NCBI GenBank assembly: GCA_013398275.1
Contig: VZSE01006608.1
Location: forward strand, 1,486,441 to 1,550,440
DNA length: 64,000 bases
Reading direction: 5' to 3'
Source: Promerops cafer
Lineage: Eukaryota > Chordata > Aves > Passeriformes > Nectariniidae
This document shows positions 12,138-23,800 of the stretch, piece after piece (position 1 is the stretch's first letter; the number at the start of each line of letters is the position of its first letter). Both the position numbers and the translations under genes were made by a program. Under the pieces are notes generated by a model, which ran no database searches, was not told the DNA's origin, and saw nothing but the letters and a program-made list of their open reading frames with translations.

Positions 12138-14652
12138 CTTGGTAGAACATAGTAAATAATGTGGTCCTTGGGAAAGAGAATATACATTCAAAACATCATT
12201 TTACCAGTTTCCTTCATGGTTCTAGGCAGAACTGCTGCTCATGCAGTCTCCTCTTTATTTTAACTTGTGCTAACCTACTTTAAAATGGCCATTGACCTTT
12301 TTTTAAAGAAGATTTTACATTTATATATTGTACTTGACGTGGTCATCAGTTTAGTTTTCCATTCAGAAAATAGGTCTTAATAACGTACTTCATAGGCCCT
12401 TATATTTATTGATTGGGTTATTAGTTCCTTTCAAGATTTTTCTTGGTTGGAAAGGCTAATATTTCAGATTTCTTTTCTTCATTGCCACGTGCAATTGTCT
12501 ACTGTTTGATCACTGTGTTAGATTTTCTCTTTGTGCTCCTGACGAACAATGTCTAATGACGGGGGTTGGAGGATCTGTAAGGGTAACCTGGACAGCACCC
12601 CAAATATCTGCCAGAAATAAAAGAAACAACAGTTGCTGCATTCCTAAAGCATGCTATGTGCTGCAATCTCCTCACTCTTAAGTGCTAGTAATTGCAACCA
12701 CTTGTTGTCATTTATGTAAATAAGGTAATAAATCATCAAATATGCAAAGCAGGACGTCAAGTCATCTGCATAAAATCTCCAGATTTCAGAACATTTAGTC
12801 TCTACAAGTATGTGCAGATAGTAACGAAGAAATGTCTTTCCAGATGGCTCGAGCAGGTGAGGATGCGATGGCTGTGCTTTTCAGAGGAGTAGTGGTAAAC
12901 CTGGACTACCTGAACCATTATCTATAGCTATAGAAACACAATAAATGGAGTTGCAGATTTTTTATTGTTGTTTAACAAACATGTTCATCTCTCCAGAGCT
13001 GCTCAGACAGCAAGGGATCAAGCAGCTGACTGTTTATAGACAGATTACTCAAACCCATGCAGTCAGCATTATAGGGCACTTGTTATCTCGCTGTAAGGAC
13101 AGGGTAAGTGACAGAAAGGATCAAATTCAACACCAGTCACTTGAAATTTTGACACAGAAAAGAACCTTGTGCATCATATATGTTTCACTGTGTAGGTAAA
13201 CTGTGCAAAAATTAAAGCTTGCTGTACTCTGATGATGCGCATTTTAAACGGGACTTAGAAGAAAAAGATTTTTTTCCTTTCCTGTGATAGCCAAAACTTC
13301 ACAAAAATCACAGACAGCTGATCAGATTAGCTTCTTGAAATATTCATTTATGGATGTCTGAAAAATATTGTGTCTCACAAGTAGAAAAATACATTTTGTA
13401 TTCTGCTGTTCACTAAATCATCACTCCCAGGGCTACTCCTGAGAAAAGAGCACTGGACTGGTGGAACATTCTCTGTGCATGTCTGCAGTTTAGATGGTGC
13501 TAATTATTTTGCTTTTAAAAAAAGCCCTCAAATAAATGTTATTGTAATACCTGACTATAAAGAGTTCTATATCTGCTTACTTGCCTTCTGCTTTCCATAG
13601 AACTGCAGAGATTTTTCCAGATCCAAGGTCTGTGGTGGAAAAGGACTGTGGGAGTCCAGCCAAGAGTGCCAGAGATACGGGTGCCCTACAGAGATATTCC
13701 TTCTCAACACTGTCTTCAGAGAACGGCCATTGTCTTCCCATGGTTCTCTCTTCTTTGTAGTTTGTTCCTCCTTACAAGAGCAACCACCACAGCACCCATA
13801 CCCAGGTACTATAGATGGAGCATTGCTGGATGAGAAATAGTTAAAATACTTCATGTGGGATATGAGTGAACTGCCCTCATGCCTGAAGTTTGTCCTCCTT
13901 GCATTCATTTTGTGATTACTTTTCTTACCTATTTCCCCCCATGTGGATGATGCAGAACTTCGTGATGAAAGTGGAGCACTGAAACAATGAAAAGGACTTA
14001 TCTGTGCCTTGACCATATGCACAGCATTCTGTCAGCCAAGGACTGTGTTTGTGTCTCCTGGCATATCCAATCTGCTCTTGCTTCCTACCTATTTCCTCTT
14101 CTCTTCATTCCAAGGTTTTGTTCAAACCATCATAAGGGGTTGATTTTCTGTAAGGCATATTTTATCTTTTGTAAAGCCTTAAGATCTCTGTGTTGTATTT
14201 TTGATGTGTTAGAGCTCTTCTAAAGGTTATTCTTTTATTAAGAGGTGGTCATTTGAAAATGAGGATTCAAAAACCTAGAGAAGGCTGCAGTTATGCTAAA
14301 ACAAATTAGCACCTAACATTTGAAAGTAACATTTTCTTCAGAGTAAAATGTCAGTGTAGTGTTACAAATTGTTTCTCTCCCTCCCCTCTTTATAGTGGCA
14401 ATAAAGACTCAGCCAGTCATAGTTTCACTTAATTTCAGAAGAGACTTTTAAAGTTGGACACATTTCTATTTTATCAAAAAACTGCTAATGCTATAAATTT
14501 GGCAAAAGATAAGTTTGTGCACATTTTAAAATGCTTTAAGAATCTCATGTGGAATAATTGCAGATGTGGAAAGCAGTATTCACATGTTACTTAACAACAA
14601 AGGAATAATAGTGATGATCTGCCGTGATTTATAGCTAATGTGTATTCCTTTA

Positions 14653-14802
14653 AGAACATATAGAGCCTAAGTTCTTATTTGATTTGATTAAAAGATCAGA
14701 ACAAGCTAAAAAGGTTTGAACCAAGATTGTATAGATTTTAGCACTTTTAGTTATTACGGCCAAGTAGTATAGGACCAAGAACAGCCAAATCACAGAACAC
14801 TT
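14653..14802. repeat. Dispersed repeat, copy 2
   Basis: This is the partner of 11,988-12,137, in the same orientation and 2,665 bp further on. The offset stays constant from the first to the last matching block, so no insertion or deletion separates the copies over 150 bases. The flanks diverge on both sides. The family is not identified. Confidence 0.7.
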
Positions 14803-14972
14803 TGCTAGAGTTTAGCAAGAATTTAAATATGACATAAATATTTGAATTTTGTATTCTTTCGTGAGTGACTGATATATAGAAAAAGGTAACATTCTGCAAA
14901 AAAAAAAAGTATTTGTTATGAGTTGCATGGGCAGTTCTTCACAGTTGATTGTTCCATCTGGAACCACTAATT

Positions 14973-14998
14973 AGTTAATCACTAATTAGTGATTAACT
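14973..14998. repeat. Perfect 26-bp palindrome
   Basis: The half-site is AGTTAATCACTAA, followed immediately by its exact reverse complement, so the 26 bases read the same on both strands. The centre is CTAATTAG, a homeodomain-type core, and a further CACTAATTAG copy lies just upstream from 14,965. It could be a paired homeodomain binding site or a cruciform-prone sequence. No gene is adjacent. Confidence 0.85.
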
Positions 14999-17095
14999 CA
15001 TCTCATCAGGATGAAGTACCCAGGCCTGCCATCAGAGTTGGCATTGATTGGAAATCTTAGCAACAGTCTTGGCAAACATTTCAAACATGAAAGGCTGTGT
15101 TTTCACACACTTGCCCCGTTGCTTTGTTCTCCCCATGGTGCACCCTGTGGTACTTGCAGTTACCTGTGTCTGGGTGTGCTTGGGCTCCTGTAACCCTTCA
15201 GATGGGGAAGGGAACCACGTGCAGTTGTCAAAAGGCATCCTGAGCACAGCACCAGGTGAGGGACAGTAGTGGTGTACCTACGCTGGTTTAGAAAAACCGT
15301 AACCTCGAAATAGTTCGATCTTTACAAACACTTCAACAGTAAGCCTGGTTTGGCTGTGTACTCAGGCAAACCAGGACTTTGAAGGTCTTGGAACCAAAGC
15401 AAAATATAAGATGCAGAAGTGATAAAATAATAAAGAAAATTAACTTTGCCCTTATTGATGGTATTTCTGGGTTTGTGGCAGAATAAGGTATTTAGATTCT
15501 ACAGTGTACATACTTTTATCTTTAAGAAAGTTTTTGCTATGGTTTGGTATGGTTTCTAAATTTTGAATAAAAGGAAATATAGTAGACCTGAAGGGTTTTT
15601 TCTGAGTTAGTTTTTTTTTTCAAGACTTGGAGATGAGATTAAATTTTTATGGCTGAGTAGTAAATCTCTGGAACAGAATTTCCTGATATAAATGACAACT
15701 CTTGCTTTAATTATAGAATCTTCTAGGCAGCTATTATATTAGAGCAGGACCCTTAACAGACTCTTTTTTAAGACCATATTCAAGAGTAACAGGACTTGCT
15801 ATAATTACAGCTTGCTTTCTGTTGGAGGGGTTCACTTGTCTTTGAATGAATGACTAGGTTCCTTTTGCATGGCTTTTTCCTAGCAAGAATGTCTTCAGAT
15901 CTGTCTGAAATGTTTTAAGATGGGTCTCAATATATTGAATGTGAAGCATCTTCTGTATTATGCAACTATTTCAGAAGTAATATATGGGAAAATAAAGCAC
16001 TGGTACATAGTTCTAAGAGTGCTTTAACATCTGCAAAATTAACTTGTCACTAATTTTGCATGCTTCAGTTACTAGAAAATGTAGCTCTCTGAAGCACCAA
16101 GCTTTTTTTTTAATATTATTACATTACATACCTATCTGTGACTTGCATCTGAAATTGTTTTCATCACTGATCTTGTTCTTTTGGTGCCTATATATTTATT
16201 TCTCATTTCATGCTGAAAATGTTATGCCATCTGGTTACTTGCGTGATTTTGTAAAGAGAAGACTTCATTAATTTGCAGTTTTAACTTCTGCACCTGCAAC
16301 TTCCATTTACTGGTGTAGCAGTTGTTGCCTGTCAATAGTTTAGAAAGAGTCTGCTGAGGCTGAAATATTTCTGTATACATGTCTTTCTGTCTTTAGATAC
16401 TTGCAGGCCAAAATCTGGGGGAGGATTTGGTAGGCTGAGAAAACATCACATCCTGAACTGTGCAGCATCAACTCCCAATTTTTCCCGGTTCACATGCAAG
16501 GAATCCTCTCCTCTCCCCAGCTCTTTATGTGCAAATGTAAACTAGAATTACATGGTTGCCCAAAAAAGGAAATTTCAAGCTTTGCAAATGCTTTGTTTGG
16601 ATTAATAACATCTATAGTCACGTTTCTTTTATCCCAGAGGGCACAAACATTTCTAAAGTTAATAGCGGTATCATAACCTATCTAATATGCTATGGTAAAA
16701 ATTCCTTCTGTTAGCTAACTCTTAACAAATTCTTGTTGTCATATTTCAGCAGTAATTTATTTTCTAGGTAGGAATGAGGAGAGTTTAGTTTTGAAACTAA
16801 AAGGACAATGTTTTAAACAGTGTATGGTTTTCTAAAAATATTACTTGTTTACTTATATGTGATTATTCAAAAGCAAATACTGCACTTTGGTCCCTTAACA
16901 TTAATTTCTGCTGTGTGAGGCTGTGACAGAGTTTATTCATTGACCCAAAGCCCTAGAAAACTTCCTACAGCACTTTATGAAAACCTGACAAACTGAACTG
17001 CTTTTTGCTTAATGGTAAGTTACATCAATATGATGTCTTTAGCTAGCTGAAGCTGTCTATCTGAAATCTAAGGGAAAAGGGCCTGGGTTTGTTTT

Positions 17096-17165
17096 GAACT
17101 TTTTGTTTGGGGTTTTTTTGTTTGTTTGGTTTTGGTTTTGTGGGTTTGTTTTGGGTTTTTTTAGT
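17096..17165. repeat. T/G-rich low-complexity tract
   Basis: The + strand is almost purely T and G in short alternating runs (TTTGTTTGGTTTTGG and similar), without a fixed unit. It has no coding meaning. Confidence 0.8.
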
Positions 17166-17836
17166 TCAAAAGAGTAGCTTGGGGTTTCAAAAAGCCTGAG
17201 AGCTGATGAAAGACTTGCTCCCTGGGGAACTTCAATAAGAACCCGTGGTGAAGAAGGAGGGATTGGCAGGAAGGGACCTGCCCCACAGTCGGGAGGAGCC
17301 CAGGCCTCCAGGGCAGCTGGGCTGGGGAGACAGCATCTGTGCAGGTGGGTGATGGGGAGCTGGCAGCAGCCCTGGGCTGCACTCTCATGCTATTCCAGCC
17401 CCGAGTGCACTGATTTACTGTGTCTACATCTGGCCTGAAGCACAGTCAGTGAAGCAACCTCAGTTTATGTTCTGGAATGGTTTATTTTTCAGGGTTTTGG
17501 GGGACTTGGGGGTGGAGTTTTTTTGGTGTTTTGGTTTTTTGGGGGATTTTTTTTTTAAGGGTTTGATGCTCATAGCTGGAATCACCAGCTTCACATCTCA
17601 GAGCCTTTAAAACAAACAAACAAAGAGGAAATTTTCTGGGGAACACCGTGCCATAGACTGCAGGAAAGCTAAAAGGGATGAATGACCAGAAAGGAAGCAA
17701 ATCCTCCCAAAAATTACAGTCAAGCATGGGATAGTTTAATTGCTGGGACTTTGGAGAAAAGTTGTACATCTGCTGTTGGACAGATTAAAAGATACTTAAG
17801 CTTCCGGATTATAAATAGCCTCTGAATAAGTGTGAT

Positions 17837-18222
17837 AATACAGAATGACAAAACTCTGGGGAATGGGAAGGCACTTCTGGAGATTGCCTAGTTCAACTCC
17901 CAGGTCAGGCAGACTCTGCTACAGCGGGCAGGTCAGGGCTGTGCCTGGTTGAGTGTTGCTTATCTGCAAAGATGGAGACTTGATGCCCTCCCTGTTCAAC
18001 TTGTGCCAGTGTCTGACCACCTTCACTCTATAAAAAACTTTAAATTCTTTTCCCCCCCTGTGTTTCAGCTTGCGCTCATTGTCTCTTGTCCTGCTGCTGG
18101 GCACCACTGGGAACAGCCCAGCTCCGTCCCCTTTTATCCCCACATCAGATGTTCATGCACATGGATAAGATGCCTCCTCCAGGCTGAGCAGGCACAGCTC
18201 TCTCAGCCTCTCCTTAACATGA
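17837..18222 (-). mobile_element. CR1 LINE 3' end, antisense
   Basis: Read on the + strand, this is a typical reversed CR1 3' region: 'cctagttcaactcccaggtc', a stretch ending 'ttgatgccctccctgttcaa', 'ttgtctcttgtcctgctgct', and a final 'aggctgagcaggcacagctc' followed by 'tctcagcctctcctt'. This is the order of the complement of the CR1 3' untranslated region and the last part of the element. The copy is 5'-truncated, as is usual for CR1. The overlapping frames on both strands are not genes. Confidence 0.85.
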
Positions 18223-20189
18223 CACAGTGCCATCAGACACTGAGATATGACTGAAAATGGTCATCTTTGACTGGAGTGTTCCAGGAATTTCCCGTGCTTG
18301 AGGAACATGTTTTACTCACCCCATTTCTGCAGGGCTGTGTCTCTTCTGTGAGAAAAAGAACTTCTTTCTTGTCAAAACCAGGATGTTGCTGCTCTCTTTC
18401 AGTGCAAAAGTGTCACCTTAGCATCCAAATGGACAACTTAGGGCCTTTCCCATCAAAAGTTGATGGATGGAGCTCCCTTTCCTCATCTTTTTTTTGCTAC
18501 GTCTCTAGAGAGAGCCTTAGGAAAATCTTAAATTCACTATGTCCTTGCTTTGCTTAGAAATTATTTTAAGTTACAGGTAACATGACCATCTAGTTAGATT
18601 CTCCTTCACAAATGAGGCCATTCTTTCCACAAGCAACCTGTGATAAGGATGCTTAGTTTGGGTGAATGTGTAATGTTCAATCTCAGTTGGATTTTGCTTT
18701 AGCAGTAGTGACTCAAAAACTGAAATACTATTTTTGTTGTCACTCAAGACTGGATTTTATTTCATAATTGTTCTGTGTTATGCAGAATTAAAATATATCT
18801 TTGTAGGGTCAGAGGCATTATTGTCATGGCTTAAAAATGCTTCTTAAGCCTACAGCATTTGTGTCTGCTTTATGAGAAATCAATGGAGGATATTAAAAGT
18901 TACAATTGGTCAAACACTCCAAGATCTTGAGAGGGAATGACAGTACTTCTTAGGCTCAGTACAACTGAGCTGTCACATGCATACTGGGTTTCACATTTTC
19001 TCTTCCTTCTTCACTCATTCTTTACTGCAGTTACATGATTAACTCTCCATTCATCATCCTATTTCACCCCTGTTTCTGTTCTTCATTGTCTTCTGCATGG
19101 CCTGCTGTGCCTGAGCACTGCTAATGAGCCCAGTTAATCTCATGCCTCTCAGGTCCTTCCTTGTGAGCAGAAATCTTCCCACTCAGAGTTCTTTCTGTGT
19201 TTAAAATATAATATGCAGAATACTATCATGGCAAGGCTTGCTGTATTGCACTTAATCTGGCCCATTCTTGATGGGGCAACAAAGCAATAGACATCATGCT
19301 TTATAGAGAAGGCATAAACAATTACCTATTTAATGTAGGACTCTTGGAAAAAAATATGGAAATAACTTGCAAAAATATTTTACTGCATTGCACAATTGCC
19401 ATCTCAGAAAGTGAGGAATGGCTGTAATAATTTAGTCACGTGTTGTTTACTTTTTGCTTATTAAGCATTTCTCCTAAATATCTATTAGTACTTTAGCTTA
19501 TGTAATATTGATTTGCTTATGTTTGTTCTAGTTTTGAAATAAAATGGACCCTCATATTCTATTAGAGATGCAGCATACTGGTTGCCTGGGATATTAAGAA
19601 ATACATTTTCAAATTCAGCATGAAGATTTTACTGTAACTGTAGCTGTGATGTTTTCTTTTGTTTGCACTGTGGTGTTTTTCTTTAGAAGTTGTTTCCAAA
19701 ATTAAGGTGAATGGAATTACCTTTTCATGCGACCTTTGTCTTGGCAGCATTCACAACCACAGAGCTGGCAGAGAAAGTTAGGCAGGATTTGCCTGGGCAT
19801 TTTCAAAGAAGAGCACCCAGGAACTGAGATTTGAAATAATGTAGCCTGAGGTCAGGTATTTTTTCTTTAGAGTCAGTGAAGAACATGATTATTTGTAATG
19901 TGCAAGAAGCCAGGGGTTTTCTAGATATATATGTACCATTGAAATAGGAAATTATAATGGGCAGTATTCTGTGCAGTGTTGCTTCCTAAACAACGCCACT
20001 TAATAATAAGGGATTTGGCCCATTTTTCAAAGAGAGATGATATTTGCTGTCAATCCTTCCTTTCTTTTGGTGAGTTAGATAATATGGTGCTAGAAGAATA
20101 TGCATCATTTAATCCAGTTTGCACTTGCACCATGCTTAACTCAAAGACAAACGTGTTCTTGACATCAGGCATTTACCATATAGCGCTGA
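18223..20189. other. Non-coding AT-rich sequence
   Basis: There is no supported gene or recognised repeat. Composition stays AT-rich until about 20,190, where CpG frequency rises. Confidence 0.55.
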
Positions 20190-20671
20190 AGCAGTGTGGT
20201 TTTGGCGCACTGCGAGGAAATCTGCTGAAACAAGAAAGTGTTTGTTTGAGAGAGAGGGTTGGGAGAGGAGCGCGGGAGGGTCCCACACGCAGAGGTAACC
20301 CCGCGCCTGGGTGGTTTTTCACGTAGTACCTGCGTAGGTGGAGCATTCCCCTCATGCCAGGGTGCTCGTCAGTGCGCACCGGGAGCTCGAGACAGTCCCT
20401 GGAAGAGCTTCTGCTCCCCACGGCGTGGCTGGGACGCAGCACCGGGACAGAGTCATCTGTTTTACCCCAGCACACATTTGCATTCCACAGGTCTGGGAAA
20501 CTGCGTGACCACCCAACGCTTGGTGTTTAAAACTGATCAGGCTGGCAGCACAGCACTTCACATCCAGCTGCGCTGCACTCACAAACTCCCCAGCCTCTGT
20601 GCTGGAAAGTGAGCTGCGAAGGATTTTTTTAGAAATTGCTTTTGGAGCAGGTACATTCCTGCGCAGGCAGG
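20190..20671 (+). promoter_or_regulatory. CpG-enriched segment, candidate promoter and 5' UTR
   Basis: CpG dinucleotides, which are rare in the flanking DNA, cluster here: GGCGCACTGCGAGG, GGAGCGCGGGAGG, CCCCGCGCCTGGG, GTCAGTGCGCACCGGGAG and CCACGGCGTGGCTGGGACG all fall within about 250 bases. An octamer motif ATTTGCAT lies at 20,476-20,483. The cluster directly precedes the first ATG of the open exon at 20,672, as expected for a CpG-type promoter with a transcribed 5' leader. No TATA box was placed. A bidirectional promoter is possible. Function is inferred from position and composition only. Confidence 0.5.
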
Positions 20672-20891
20672 ATGTCCAAACCCTCTCGCTTGGCTCGACC
20701 TGTGTCAGCTAATACAGGTCCTAAATCGCCTTTGTCTAGGAAAGAAGATTTTAACAGCCGATCACGAAAAATTAGGCTAGGTGAAAAGATTTTGAGAGCT
20801 GGCAGCGAAGGAAACCTGGTTAAACAGCATCAGCAAGAGCAGGTGGAAATCACAGAAAGGCTTGTGCCACGGAGGGCTCCTTTCCTGAAAG
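20672..20891 (+). CDS. Unrecognised protein, candidate first coding exon (73 codons)
   Basis: The frame opens at the first ATG after a CpG-rich segment. This ATG has A at -3, a reasonable initiation context, and I chose it because the only earlier start in the open frame would be a TTG. The exon gives 73 complete codons plus one base and ends in CTGAAAG followed by GTAACT, a consensus splice donor, so the intron is phase 1. The encoded N-terminus is basic and serine-rich (17 Arg/Lys, 7 Asp/Glu and 8 Ser by my count). It starts MSKPSRLARP, continues with a KSPLSRK patch and a SRSRKIRLGEK patch, then a Gln-rich KQHQQEQ stretch. No transmembrane segment or signal peptide is visible; it looks like a disordered, possibly cytoskeleton- or scaffold-type N-terminus. 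I cannot assign a family. It could also be an alternative first exon of a larger gene. The next exon is not certain: 41,367-41,498 fits by phase. Confidence 0.5.
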
Positions 20892-23800
20892 GTAACTGGT
20901 TATTTCATGCTGCAAAAGAAATAATCAAATGCATTTGCAATCATTGTGTTTTTAATAAACTCCAAGCATCAATTATTGTATAATAGGGGGTATATGTGTA
21001 TATGTGTGTGTGTTTATTGTTTCTAAACGACAGATTCTTGTACATAAAGCATTTGTTTTGAAAATAAAAGGGCTCAAAACATTTTTGTTGTTCAATTTTG
21101 GCTGGGTACTGTATACAAGCTAAAAATGTTGAGCTGTCAAAATGGTAAATCACAATCTTTTACAGTCTAAATGTGCTACTGTATTGTGAAGCTTTATTTG
21201 AAATAATGGTTTGAAATTATTAGCAAGTGTGAGAAAGATTAAATAGAGAAAAATAAAGAGAAAATAGACATCAGTGCAGGCACAGAATCTTTTCAACCCT
21301 GCAAGTAAAACTCTTCTTTGTGGGTCCTAACAAGGCAGCTGCAATGATTTCTTGTATAAAAACTAAACAGATCAAGTGTATTTGGAAAGGCTTATATGCT
21401 TTCAGAATGCAAACAAATGTGGAGGATAAGATTACGATCTACTTTCACTGATCTGTTGAGCAATGGGCAGCAGGAGCACTGCCTCTTTTTAACTTAGTTT
21501 TTGTGACAGTACTCCTTAGAACTGCATTTAAAAGTAGCCATTTAATCTCTGTGCTGTAAAATGAGAGTAAGTTGCCATTCTATCAGGAAATAAAAGTAGT
21601 AGTATTCTAACTGTACTCTTCATAGAGTTTATATTTAAATATGAACAAGAGGTAGAATCTCTTCAGTATGGAATACAAATTACTGTCCCTCCATCCTAAA
21701 TCCATAGGAAAAAGAAGTGTAGATTATAGACCTTTGTAACTTGAAACTGTGGTTTCATTTCACACACATGGCATCCAAGGTCACAGTTTTTATTCCCACC
21801 TGAATGAGGTTTAGAAGTATTTCTTTTTCCTGCAGTATGACTTTTATTATTTCACAAAGAAGGGAAAAGTGATGACACCTAGTCTTACCCAGGGAGATGG
21901 ATGATCTGTTTGTTTCTACAAAGAAAACTGAGTTTGAAGCACTTTATTAATGGCAGAAGAGAGCAAATAGAAAAGCCGGAGGTGGGAGGGCTCAAATTCC
22001 TTGTCTCACTCACAGAACCTCTTGCTTATTTAGCTATGTAATGTGGAAACTCATTTTTGATCTTGAGATGTATCTCAAGAAAGTAAAACCTTTATTCCAA
22101 AAAAACCCAGATGTACAATTCTTTATGCCTTGATAACCAATATGTATTGATTTTTTAGTAAATTATGTTTCCCAGTCAACTTTTTAAAATTTGAAAACTT
22201 TCATGGAAAATCCTGTAACCATATGTTTTTCACCAAGCTAAAGTTTTTTAAACAGCAGTTTATTTCCTTTGTGTTCTCTCATTTATTTGGTGCATTGAGG
22301 GGAGGAAATCATGCGGGCTTTACAGAACAGAAAGTGTGTCCTTTTAAGGGATGTGATTTTTATGGCACTCTCCGTTCCTTTATCACTTTACTCACTTTAT
22401 CAAAATGTTGTTGGGCTATGTAATGCTTTACAGCTTCAAGCAAGGGTTGCACTCACTGCTCAGGGTTTTAGGTGAAATTTCTATGAAGGGAAATCTAGTG
22501 TATATCAGTAGTGCTGCAACATGGCATGTGCTTTTAGTATTTATGGCTTACACTTACTGTCTTCTTGAGCATGAATTAAACCCTATTAAATACTGGCTTT
22601 CTGCATTGGGATGGTTGTTTTAGTTTAGGCAAAATGTTACTGTGAGTTGTTTTTGTAAGAAATGTTGAAGAACAAATATTGATACTTCTGAAGGGGGCAT
22701 ACTATAAGGGTGAGGGAAATGCAGAGTGTGGGTTTTTTCCTCTGGAAATGGGACTGGCTGGATGACTCCCAGTAAAGTCCAAGCACTGGTCAAAGTGATT
22801 TGAAAGACGTTTTGTGAGAAGAGGGTACAGACCTGGGAGGTAGAGGGACAGCAGATATGGCAGAAGCCAAAAGAAACATAGAGGCCACAAAGCAGGGCCC
22901 TGGGGCAAGGCTGAGTAATACAAGAGAGCATGAGCAGCAGCCAAGGGTGTTTATGTGATCTTGAAGTGGCAAAGAGGAAAAGTGGAAGAGGTGGCAAAGG
23001 GCAGGTGTAAGCTGAAGGAGATGGCTGAAGTAGGAAGCATAGTGAGGGGAGGCAGAAAGCTCCTGTGGGAAGCAGACTGGGGCTTGGAGGAGAAAAAATG
23101 GTGAAGGAGGAATGGCTTTTAGGTGTGTCAAAGGGGCTGGAATGGAGAAGTGGGAGCAGGAGACTCTGTTAGGTGGGAATTGGGGTCCTAAACAACCTGA
23201 CATGGAAGAGGAGTTAGACCAAATTTCATTCTTTGTTGTGTAATCTCAGTAAAACCCCATGGTTGTGTTGTGTGCTATGCCTTAAAACCTTGGTCTGTGC
23301 GCAGGAGATCAAAGTGGGTTGTCTGGATTAGTTTCTACTGTTAAACTTTACATGGGCAACATGATGCTATTTCTGGTTTCTTTGAAAGTTTTAAATTAAT
23401 ACCAAAGAGATAACATGCGTGAGTGATGCTAACAGACAGAAATCCAGCAAAGCTCAGTGCAGAATGGATAGGAAATACCAAATTGTGGCTATAATTTTAA
23501 CGGGACTGTAAAGCATGATGACTCATTTTAATTACATTATATGTTAGGGGGTTTTCTACAGAATTCTTTCCCTGTGTTGTGCAAGATGAGTTGTACTTAA
23601 CTGAGAAGCTGGGGTCCTATTAGAAGGGGGGCAGCTTGAGGAAGAGACAGAAGTAGTCCTTGTAGGTAAAGCCATTAAAGGTCAGAGTGGATCTCTCTGC
23701 CTCTGCCACTGAGGTATGTGTGGCAGAGACAGACATACTGCTTTGACTTCCACAAGAGAATGCTGGCTGTATGGATTTGCTTTTTGATTTAGTTGCTGGT

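Larger units (their letters stand above)
8871..17836. other. Non-coding sequence with a homologous segment pair and a palindrome
   Basis: Most of this is AT-rich DNA without recognised genes. It includes TAAT/ATTA-rich sequence around 9,290-9,530, the repeated 150-bp segments listed separately, and T/G-rich low-complexity tracts at about 17,096-17,165 and 17,478-17,560. Exon-like segments with good splice sites are present on both strands (8,940-9,001 and 12,997-13,103 on +; 13,581-13,808 and 13,929-13,978 on -), but none encodes a peptide that I can place. Confidence 0.55.

Noticed and set aside
17919..18254. Overlapping frames on both strands
   Set aside because: They are within or at the edge of the antisense CR1 3' end.
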